Shown here: positions 7,491 through 12,773 of the stretch, piece after piece
Numbering within the stretch: position 1 is the first letter of the stretch
Layout: the number at the start of each line of letters is the position of its first letter
Source of the DNA: an uncultured Oscillibacter sp.
GTDB taxonomy: Bacteria; Bacillota; Clostridia; Oscillospirales; Oscillospiraceae
Assembly (NCBI RefSeq): GCF_900544955.1
Contig: NZ_UQXD01000056.1
Coordinates: forward strand, 1 to 13,575
Direction of reading: 5' to 3'
DNA length: 13,575 nucleotides
The notes under the pieces: model-generated
Told to the model about the DNA's origin: nothing
Seen by the model: only the letters and a program-made list of their open reading frames with translations
Database searches by the model: none
Position numbers and translations under genes: made by a program

Positions 7491-7745
7491 GTGTGGGGCG
7501 TTGCCCCACGGGAATGCACCCCCCATGGCGTCGTCGCAAAGTCCGCTTGCCTCCGTTTCCGCCTGCGGCGAAAACTGCGCCCGCTCCCTTGCTCCTCCGC
7601 TCCCCACAGAGACCGCTTCGCTGGGTCTCTGCGGGGACCCCAAAACGTCTTACCGAAAAGAAAACGGGCCGTGCACGGTCCAAAAGAAAGGCGCTTATGT
7701 CCACATCTGCGCCCATGCGGGCGCAGTGTGGGGACGCGGGTCTTA
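7491..7745 (+). repeat. Modular hairpin repeat, copy A (long form)
   Basis: Read on +, the unit has three parts shared with the inverted copy B. Part 1 (7491-7528) is a GTGGGGC/GCCCCAC hairpin with a 3-nt loop, followed by AATGCACCCCCCAT. Part 2 (7647-7689) starts GTCTT and contains the palindrome GGGCCGTGCACGGTCC flanked by AAAAGAAA on both sides. Part 3 (7690-7745) is CGCTT-N3-TCC, a hairpin (CTGCGCCC/GGGCGCAG at 7707-7726), then GCGGG-TCTT. Between parts 1 and 2 this copy has about 118 bp absent from B, with two more hairpins at 7555-7575 and 7602-7636. The latter pairs CCCC-A-CAGAGACC with GGTCTCTG-C-GGGG. Confidence 0.75.
7656..7689 (+). repeat. 34-bp inverted repeat, left arm
   Basis: This 34-bp segment is the exact reverse complement of 8154-8187. 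Its core GGGCCGTGCACGGTCC (7665-7680) is itself palindromic apart from one G-T pair. The core is flanked on both sides by purine-only AAAAGAAA in direct, not inverted, orientation. Confidence 0.95.
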
Positions 7746-8093
7746 GAAAGAGACCTTGGGTGGAAACTTGTTTGTCGAAGCGTTGGGCGCGGGTTTGGGC
7801 CAATCTCGCCCCAGATTTCCACCCGCGACCGGGAATTGCGTTGGAATGGTGCAAAACTGACTTGACTTTCTTCTCCCATCCGCTGCCGCTCCCCGATCTC
7901 GCAGTGGCGTTTGCCAAGTAATCACCCAGGCAGCGCTGAGCGAAGCGGGGAGCGCGGAAAGCGGAGCAGGGGCTATTCGACAACCACCCCGGCCTCCTCC
8001 GCACCCCCAATCGCGGGAGCCGAACTCCCAAAGTTGTACCATGTCGGGCGCGAACCGGTAGAAGGCCCTCCAAAAACCGGAAGCACCGGCTCC

Positions 8094-8239
8094 GAAGACC
8101 CCCGCTGTGCGAAGTTGACCCCAGAGGGGTCAATTTCGCAAGGAAAAAGCGTTTTTCTTTTGGACCGTGCACGGCCCGTTTTCTTTTGCAAGACAAAAGA
8201 AAATGGGGGGTGCATTCTATGGGGCAAAGCCCCACACCC
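8094..8239 (-). repeat. Modular hairpin repeat, copy B (short form, inverted)
   Basis: Read on -, the part order matches copy A: part 1 at 8237-8200 (TGGGGC/GCCCCA hairpin, then AATGCACCCCCCAT), part 2 at 8194-8154, and part 3 at 8153-8094. Parts 1 and 2 are almost adjacent here, and their junction forms a perfect 10-bp hairpin at 8179-8203 (TTTTCTTTTG/CAAAAGAAAA, 5-nt loop). In part 3 the flanks CGCTT-N3-TCC and GCGGG-GG-TCTT match copy A. The hairpin between them is a different sequence: a 14-bp stem at 8109-8139 with one G-T pair and an AGA loop on +. Confidence 0.75.
8154..8187 (-). repeat. 34-bp inverted repeat, right arm
   Basis: This is the exact reverse complement of 7656-7689, with 464 bp between the two arms. 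A match of this length without a mismatch in otherwise diverged surroundings implies recent duplication, gene conversion or strong constraint on this part. Confidence 0.95.
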
Positions 8240-8240
8240 C

Positions 8241-8345
8241 CGTCCCGCCCCTGTGGGGCGGAAATCCCCGTCCCCGCCCGGCGGCGGCATCCCCCCGTCC
8301 CCGCGCCGGATGCGCGGTTACTCCCGTCCCCCGATCCGTGGGACC
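8241..8345 (+). repeat. Four ~28-bp degenerate units, each with a different GC hairpin
   Basis: CGTCCC recurs at 8241, 8269, 8296 and 8325, a spacing of 28, 27 and 29 bp. The first three units carry hairpins just after this start with different bases: CCGCCCC/GGGGCGG (8245-8261), CCGCC/GGCGG (8274-8287) and CCGCGC/GCGCGG (8301-8317). They then close with a short ATCCC-like end. The fourth unit has GTCCC/GGGAC (8326-8344). The array ends just before the trmFO ribosome binding site at 8346-8354. It has no CRISPR-like identical repeats. Confidence 0.6.
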
Positions 8346-8362
8346 AAGAAAGGACCACTGAC

Positions 8363-9673
8363 ATGAATGTAACGGTTATCGGCGCTGGCCTCGCCGGCAG
8401 CGAGTGCGCCTGGCAGCTGGCCCGGCGGGGCATCGACGTCACGCTCCGGGAGATGAAGCCGGAGAAGAAGACCCCCGCCCATATCACGGAGCACTTCGCG
8501 GAGCTGTGCTGCTCCAACTCCCTGCGCAGCGACCAGCTGGAAAACGCCGTGGGCCTCTTGAAGGAGGAGCTGCGCCGCATGGACTCCCTGATTCTCGCCT
8601 GTGCCGACGCCACCCGGGTGGAGGCCGGCGGCGCCCTGGCGGTGGACCGCCACGGCTTTGCCGCCCTGGTGACGGAGCGGGTGCGGAACCATCCCCGCAT
8701 CACCGTGGTTCCCGGCGAAGTGACGGACCTCCCCGCCGAGGGGGAGGTGGTGGTGGCCACCGGCCCCCTGACCTCCGACGCGCTGGCGGACAGGCTTCAG
8801 TCCCTGCTGGGGACGGACAGCGGCCTGCACTTCTACGACGCGGCGGCCCCTCTGGTGTCCGCCGAGAGCGTGGACATGGAAAAGGCGTGGTTTGGCTCCC
8901 GGTACGACCGGGGGAGCGCAGATTATGTCAACTGCTCCATGAACCGGGAGGAATACGACGCCTTCTGGGAAGCCCTGACCACCGCCCAGGAGGCGGAGGT
9001 CCACGGCTTTGAGGACGGCAAGGTGTTTGAGGGCTGCATGCCGGTGGAGGTCATGGCCCGCCGGGGCCACGACACGCTGCTCTACGGCCCGCTGAAGGCC
9101 CGGGGGCTGGACGACCCCCGCACCGGCCGCTGGCCCTACGCCGTGGTGCAGCTGCGGCGGGACAACGCCGACGGCACCGTGTACAACATGGTGGGCTTCC
9201 AGACCCACCTTCGCTTTCCGGAGCAGCGGCGGGTGTTCTCCATGATTCCCGCCCTCCACGACGCGGAGTTTCTCCGCTACGGCGTCATGCACCGCAACAC
9301 GTTTTTGAATTCCCCCCGTCTGCTGGACCGGTATTACCGGCTGAAAGCGGAGCCCCGCATCTCCTTCGCCGGGCAGATGACCGGGGTGGAGGGGTATGTG
9401 GAGTCCGCCGCCAGCGGCTTTCTGGTGGGGGTGGAGACCGCCCGGCGGCTGCTGGGCCAGCCCCCTGTGGACTTCCCCCAGGAGACCGCCGTGGGCGCCC
9501 TGGCGCTGTACGTCTCCAACCCCTCCGTCACCCAGTTCCAGCCCATGAACATCAACTTCGGCATCATGCCGCCGCTGGACCATCGGGTGAAGGGGAAGCG
9601 AAACAAGAACGCGGAGCTGTCGGCCCGGTCTCTGGCCATCATTGAGGCAAAGAAAGAGGAGGTCCTGACATGA
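8363..9673 (+). CDS. trmFO: tRNA U54 5-methyltransferase TrmFO (folate/FAD-dependent)
   Basis: TrmFO uses methylenetetrahydrofolate and FAD to make 5-methyluridine at position 54 of the tRNA T-loop. The 436-residue product matches the family. The N-terminal dinucleotide-binding motif is VIGAGLAGSE (5-14). The segment ELCCSNSLRS includes C50, and C225 lies in EGCMPVEVMA; these correspond to the two catalytic cysteine regions of characterised TrmFO. Downstream, FAGQMTGVEGYVESAASG and NFGIMPPL are typical C-terminal motifs. The ATG at 8363 has AAGAAAGGA at 8346-8354. The frame is open further upstream into the hairpin array, but those residues are unlike TrmFO. Its neighbour in Bacillus subtilis is topA, and here 1.4 kb of accessory sequence separates them. 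Its stop overlaps the plsX start (ATGA), so the two are translationally coupled. Confidence 0.96.
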   Translation: MNVTVIGAGLAGSECAWQLARRGIDVTLREMKPEKKTPAHITEHFAELCCSNSLRSDQLENAVGLLKEELRRMDSLILACADATRVEAGGALAVDRHGFAALVTERVRNHPRITVVPGEVTDLPAEGEVVVATGPLTSDALADRLQSLLGTDSGLHFYDAAAPLVSAESVDMEKAWFGSRYDRGSADYVNCSMNREEYDAFWEALTTAQEAEVHGFEDGKVFEGCMPVEVMARRGHDTLLYGPLKARGLDDPRTGRWPYAVVQLRRDNADGTVYNMVGFQTHLRFPEQRRVFSMIPALHDAEFLRYGVMHRNTFLNSPRLLDRYYRLKAEPRISFAGQMTGVEGYVESAASGFLVGVETARRLLGQPPVDFPQETAVGALALYVSNPSVTQFQPMNINFGIMPPLDHRVKGKRNKNAELSARSLAIIEAKKEEVLT

Positions 9674-10704
9674 AGATCATCGTAGACGCCATGGGCGGCG
9701 ACAACGCCCCCGGAGCCATCGTCCAGGGGGCGCTGGACGCCCACCGGACCCATGGGGTGGAGATTCTGCTGGTGGGCCGGACGGCGGAGGTGCTGCGGGC
9801 CGTGGAGGCCTGCGGAGAGAAGACCCTGCCCGCCGGGGTGGAGGTGCGGGACGCCACGGAGGTGGTGGAGATCGCGGACGATCCCGCCACCGCCTTCAAG
9901 ATGAAAAAGGACTCCTCCCTGACGGTGGGCTTGAACCTGCTGAAAGAGGGGGCGGGGGACGCCTTCGTGTCCGCCGGGTCCACCGGCGCCCTGCTGGCGG
10001 GGGCCACGCTGCTGGTCAAGCGCATCCGGGGCATCCGCCGGGCCGCCATGGGCCCCGTGATTCCCACCGCCGCCGGGCGGACCATCTTGTGCGACTGCGG
10101 CGCCAACGCCGAGTGCACGCCGGAGTACCTGCTCCAGTTCGCGTACTTGGGGAGCTACTATGCCAAGCGGGTTCTGGGGGTGGAGGAACCCCGGGTGGGC
10201 CTGCTGAACATCGGCGCCGAGGCGGAGAAGGGCGACGCCCTCCGCCACGAGACCCACGCCCTTTTGCGGGAGGCGGGGGACGCGGGCCGCATCCGCTTCA
10301 TCGGCAACATCGAGGCCAACGAGGTGATGCTGGGCGGGGCCGACGTGGTGGTGGCCGACGGGTTTACCGGCAACGTCATGCTCAAGAGCTTGGAGGGCAC
10401 CAGCAAGTTTTTGCTGAAGGAATTGAAGCGGATGTTCCTCTCCGGGACCAAGACGAAGCTGGCCGCCGCCCTGGTGAAGAGCGACCTGGCAGAGATGAAA
10501 AAGCTGCTGGACCCCAGCGAGGTGGGCGGCACGCCGTTTTTGGGCATCTCCCGCCCAGTCATCAAGGCCCACGGCTCCTCCGACGCCCGGGCCGTCTGCA
10601 ACGCCGTGCTCCGGGCCAAGGAGTACGCCGAGAGCGGTTTCATCGCGGACATCCAGCGGGACATCGACCTGATGAAGGTGGAGCGGTTTCCAGAAAAAGC
10701 ATAA
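9670..10704 (+). CDS. plsX: Phosphate acyltransferase PlsX
   Basis: PlsX converts acyl-ACP to acyl-phosphate, the donor used by PlsY for the first step of phospholipid synthesis. It is a peripheral membrane enzyme. The 344-residue product begins MKIIVDAMGGDNAPGAIVQG, the family's signature start. It later shows VSAGSTGALLAGA, DCGANAECTPEYLLQFAYLG, VGLLNIGAEAEKG, GNIEANEVMLGGADVVVADG and GFTGNVMLKSLEGTSKFLLK, all typical PlsX segments. AGGAGG at 9657-9662 supports the ATG at 9670, which overlaps the trmFO stop by four bases. The usual fabD and fabG genes found between plsX and acpP in many Firmicutes are absent. acpP follows after 72 bp and has its own promoter. Confidence 0.96.
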   Translation: MKIIVDAMGGDNAPGAIVQGALDAHRTHGVEILLVGRTAEVLRAVEACGEKTLPAGVEVRDATEVVEIADDPATAFKMKKDSSLTVGLNLLKEGAGDAFVSAGSTGALLAGATLLVKRIRGIRRAAMGPVIPTAAGRTILCDCGANAECTPEYLLQFAYLGSYYAKRVLGVEEPRVGLLNIGAEAEKGDALRHETHALLREAGDAGRIRFIGNIEANEVMLGGADVVVADGFTGNVMLKSLEGTSKFLLKELKRMFLSGTKTKLAAALVKSDLAEMKKLLDPSEVGGTPFLGISRPVIKAHGSSDARAVCNAVLRAKEYAESGFIADIQRDIDLMKVERFPEKA

Positions 10705-10710
10705 ACCCTC

Positions 10711-10740
10711 TTGACAGGGGCGCGTCACTTGCCGTATGAT
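10711..10740 (+). promoter_or_regulatory. SigA-type promoter for acpP
   Basis: TTGACA at 10711-10716 and TATGAT at 10735-10740 are separated by 18 bp. The pair starts six bases after the plsX stop. It lets acpP be made at a higher level than plsX, which fits the high cellular demand for acyl carrier protein. Confidence 0.85.
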
Positions 10741-10776
10741 TACCCCAACAAGCATAGAACATGAGGAGTGAACGTC

Positions 10777-11022
10777 ATGTCGATTGAAGAAATTTTCCAG
10801 ACGATGCGGGACCTGGTGGCGGAGCAGTTTGCCCTGGAGCCGGAGGAGGTCTCTATGGACACCGCCTTCGAGGAGGATCTGGGCGCCGACTCCGTGGACC
10901 TGGTGGAGCTGGTCATGGCCATGGAGGAGGAGTTCGAGGTGGGCGAAATCCAGGAGGATGAGCTGGGAACGCTGAAAACCGTGGGCGACGCCGTGAACTA
11001 CATCGCCGGCAAGCTGAAGTAA
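10777..11022 (+). CDS. acpP: Acyl carrier protein
   Basis: ACP carries growing acyl chains on a 4'-phosphopantetheine arm for fatty acid and phospholipid synthesis. The 81-residue acidic product has the normal size, and the attachment site is S39 in LGADSVDLVELVMAMEEEF. The sequence folds as the usual four-helix bundle by pattern. The ATG at 10777 is chosen over an in-frame GTG at 10768 because GAGGAG at 10763-10768 then has correct spacing. It has its own promoter and a strong hairpin terminator right after the stop. Its position between plsX and rnc is a common arrangement in Firmicutes, here with the intervening fab genes missing. Confidence 0.97.
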   Translation: MSIEEIFQTMRDLVAEQFALEPEEVSMDTAFEEDLGADSVDLVELVMAMEEEFEVGEIQEDELGTLKTVGDAVNYIAGKLK

Positions 11023-11027
11023 ATCAG

Positions 11028-11059
11028 GGAAGCCCCGCGCTGGCGCGGGGCTTCCTTTT
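11028..11059 (+). terminator. Intrinsic terminator after acpP, abutting the rnc ribosome binding site
   Basis: GGAAGCCCCGCG at 11028-11039 and CGCGGGGCTTCC at 11044-11055 form a perfect 12-bp stem with a CTGG loop, followed by TTTT at 11056-11059. The T-run is short, so termination may be partial. The next base begins the rnc ribosome binding site, which leaves no room for a separate rnc promoter downstream of the hairpin. Confidence 0.85.
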
Positions 11060-11072
11060 GGAGAGGACCGTC

Positions 11073-11756
11073 ATGCAGGAACTGGAAAAGAAACTGAACT
11101 ATACCTTTCGGGACCAGCGGCTGCTCAGCGAGGCGCTGAGCCACAGCTCCTACGCCAACGAGCACCGCGCCGTCCACCTGAACAGCAATGAGCGGCTGGA
11201 GTTTCTGGGGGATTCGGTGCTGGGCTTTGTGACGGCGGAGTTCCTTTTTGTCCAGCATCCCGACCTGCCGGAGGGGGACCTGACCCGCATCCGGGCGGCA
11301 CTGGTGTGCGAGCAGAGCCTGTACGAGGTGGCGCAGAAGCTGGACCTGGGCCGGTATTTGAAGCTGGGCCGGGGGGAGGAGGCCGGCGGCGGCCGGGAGC
11401 GGACCTCCATCCTGGCGGACGCCACGGAGGCGGTGTTCGCCGCGGTCTACCTGGACGGCGGCATCGGCGCCGCCTCCGCCCTGATTCACCGCCTGCTGCT
11501 GGAGGCGGAGAAGGAAGAGGTGGTGGAGGAGCGCCGCCGGGACTACAAGACCGCCCTTCAGGAGCTGGTCCAGCGCCAGGCCGACCAGGTGCTGACCTAC
11601 CGCATGGCCGGGGAGCAGGGGCCGGACCACGCCAAGACCTTTGTGGCGGAGGTGCTGCTCAACGGCCGCGCCCTGGGCAGCGGTAGCGGCCACAGCAAAA
11701 AGGAGGCCGAGCAGGCCGCCGCCCGGGCCGCGTTGGAGCGCCTGGAGGAAGCATAA
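11073..11756 (+). CDS. rnc: Ribonuclease III
   Basis: RNase III cuts double-stranded RNA, including rRNA precursors and mRNA stems. The 227-residue product has the catalytic domain (about 1-150) and a C-terminal double-stranded RNA-binding domain (about 155-225). The signature NERLEFLGDSVL contains E40, E43 and D47. The second metal site is D116 and E119 in LADATEAVFAAVYLDGG. These match E. coli E38, E41, D45, D114 and E117 with a constant shift of two. The dsRBD ends with HSKKEAEQAAARAALERL. The ATG at 11073 has GGAGAGG at 11060-11066; an in-frame TTG at 11058 overlaps the terminator and is unlikely. Expression probably depends on read-through from acpP. smc and ftsY, often downstream of rnc, do not follow here. 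Confidence 0.96.
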   Translation: MQELEKKLNYTFRDQRLLSEALSHSSYANEHRAVHLNSNERLEFLGDSVLGFVTAEFLFVQHPDLPEGDLTRIRAALVCEQSLYEVAQKLDLGRYLKLGRGEEAGGGRERTSILADATEAVFAAVYLDGGIGAASALIHRLLLEAEKEEVVEERRRDYKTALQELVQRQADQVLTYRMAGEQGPDHAKTFVAEVLLNGRALGSGSGHSKKEAEQAAARAALERLEEA

Positions 11757-11762
11757 GAGCGA

Positions 11763-11788
11763 GGGACCGCCTTCCGGCGGTCCCCTTT
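11763..11788 (+). terminator. Terminator-like hairpin after rnc
   Basis: GGGACCGCC at 11763-11771 and GGCGGTCCC at 11776-11784 form a perfect 9-bp stem with a TTCC loop. It is followed by CTTTCC, a weak T-tract. It lies six bases after the rnc stop and before the uppP promoter. Confidence 0.65.
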
Positions 11789-11831
11789 CCGTTCCCGGGC
11801 GGGGCGGCGCCGGAGGCCGCGGAAATATGAC

Positions 11832-11860
11832 TGGAATTTGCAGGCCGCCCATGCTATACT
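11832..11860 (+). promoter_or_regulatory. Extended -10 promoter for uppP
   Basis: TATACT at 11855-11860 is preceded by TG at 11852-11853, forming an extended -10 element. The best -35 at 17 bp is TGGAAT at 11832-11837, a poor match, so the TG is probably needed. Transcription would start near 11867, about 38 nt before the uppP ATG. Confidence 0.65.
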
Positions 11861-11904
11861 ATCATCGTATGAGAATTTGAATTGATTGAAGGAGTGTGAG
11901 GCCA

Positions 11905-12741
11905 ATGTCACTGCTGTCATCCATGCTGCTGGGCCTGATCCAGGGTGTGGCGGAATTTCTGCCCATCTCCAGCTCCGGCCACCTCGCCATTGCGGAGAAC
12001 CTGCTGGGCATGTCCGGCGCCGCCGACATCCCGGAGTTTTTTGACGTGCTGCTGCACCTGGGCACGCTGGTGGCGGTGTTCGCGGCCTACTGGGAGGATA
12101 TCCGGGAGATGGTCGTGGAGCTGTTCTGCGGCGTCCGGGACCTGGCCCGCCGGTCCACCCCCAATCCTGTCCCCCCCGCCCGGCGGATGATTCTGCTGAT
12201 TATCGTGGGCACGCTGCCGCTGTTTGTGGTGCTGCCCGTCAAGAGCCTGGTGGAGGGCCTGGGGAACAACATGTACTTTGTGGGCGGGGCGCTGGTGGCC
12301 ACCGGCTGCCTGCTCTTCGCCAGCGACCGGGTGAAGCGGGGCCGCAAGACCGAGCGCACCGCCACCATGCTGGACGTGCTGCTGGTGGGCGTCGCCCAGG
12401 CGGTGGCCACCTGCCCGGGCATCTCCCGCTCCGGCACCACCATCACCGCCGGGTGCTTCGTGGGCTTTGACCGGCGATTTGCCGTCCGCTTCTCCTTTTT
12501 GCTGTCCATTCCCGCCATTCTGGGGGCCAACATCCTCAGTTTGAAGGATGCCCTGGCGGCCAGCGTTCCCTGGGAGGAGGTGCCGGTGTACCTGGCGGGG
12601 GTGGCGGTGGCCGCCGTGGTGGGCTATGCCTGCATCCGCCTGCTGAAGCTGATCGCCGACAAGGGCAAATTCGGCTTCTTCGCCTACTACTGCTGGGCCG
12701 CCGGCGCGCTGACCCTGCTGCTGCAATTCCTACAGAAGTAA
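11905..12741 (+). CDS. uppP: Undecaprenyl-diphosphate phosphatase UppP (BacA)
   Basis: This integral membrane enzyme removes a phosphate from undecaprenyl diphosphate, so the lipid carrier can be reused in cell-wall synthesis. Extra copies give bacitracin resistance in other bacteria. The 278-residue product is strongly hydrophobic with about seven or eight membrane segments. Signature 1 is LGLIQGVAEFLPISSSGHL (residues 9-27, with E17 and H26) and signature 2 is PGISRSGTTI with R175. Both correspond to catalytic residues of E. coli BacA. A glutamine (Q13) stands where E. coli has the first of two glutamates, which I believe is common in the family. The ATG at 11905 has GAAGGAG at 11888-11894; the in-frame GTG at 11896 is too close to that site. 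A putative DNA translocase gene starts 32 bp downstream. Confidence 0.96.
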   Translation: MSLLSSMLLGLIQGVAEFLPISSSGHLAIAENLLGMSGAADIPEFFDVLLHLGTLVAVFAAYWEDIREMVVELFCGVRDLARRSTPNPVPPARRMILLIIVGTLPLFVVLPVKSLVEGLGNNMYFVGGALVATGCLLFASDRVKRGRKTERTATMLDVLLVGVAQAVATCPGISRSGTTITAGCFVGFDRRFAVRFSFLLSIPAILGANILSLKDALAASVPWEEVPVYLAGVAVAAVVGYACIRLLKLIADKGKFGFFAYYCWAAGALTLLLQFLQK

Positions 12742-12773
12742 CGACCTGAAAGACCACATCGGAGGTACATACC

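Larger units (their letters stand above)
7477..8362. other. 886-bp hairpin-rich intergenic region without a convincing gene
   Basis: Several frames on both strands stay open here, but none has a ribosome binding site with a consistent coding pattern or a recognisable domain, so I treat the region as non-coding. It holds many separate hairpins, for example 7493-7509, 7555-7575, 7602-7636, 7699-7735, 7758-7824, 8015-8029, 8109-8139 and 8179-8203. It also holds two inverted copies of a modular repeat (7491-7745 and 8094-8239) and a short array of hairpin units (8241-8345). The roughly 350 bp between the two copies (7746-8093) contain a long-range stem, GGGTGGAAA at 7758-7766 with TTTCCACCC at 7816-7824. 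Otherwise that interval shows only purine-rich tracts and minor stems. I found no promoter for trmFO in the region. Confidence 0.7.

Noticed and set aside
7969..8045. tRNA-like fragment (GGGAG/CTCCC stem and TTCGA-like string)
   Set aside because: Acceptor, D and anticodon arms with the required spacing cannot be built from the flanking sequence.
7656..8187. Classical insertion sequence with terminal inverted repeats
   Set aside because: The interior has no transposase, homology continues beyond the 34-bp arms on both sides, and I see no matching target-site duplication, so a pair of inverted repeat elements explains it better.
8241..8345. CRISPR array
   Set aside because: The ~28-bp units are degenerate, contiguous without unique spacers, and vary within the stem. 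No cas gene is in the window.
7481..8366. Several + strand frames (7481-7921, 7501-7746, 7911-8366)
   Set aside because: They overlap one another and the hairpin repeats, are Arg/Pro/Ser-rich without domains, and lack good start signals. The openness reflects base composition.
7228..8760. 510-codon - strand frame across the intergenic region into trmFO
   Set aside because: It crosses the trmFO coding sequence and the repeats, has no ribosome binding site or domain, and other frames in the same region are equally open.
9334..10755. 473-codon - strand frame opposite trmFO and plsX
   Set aside because: It is antisense to two clearly identified genes, is His/Gly/Leu-rich, and has no recognisable domain.
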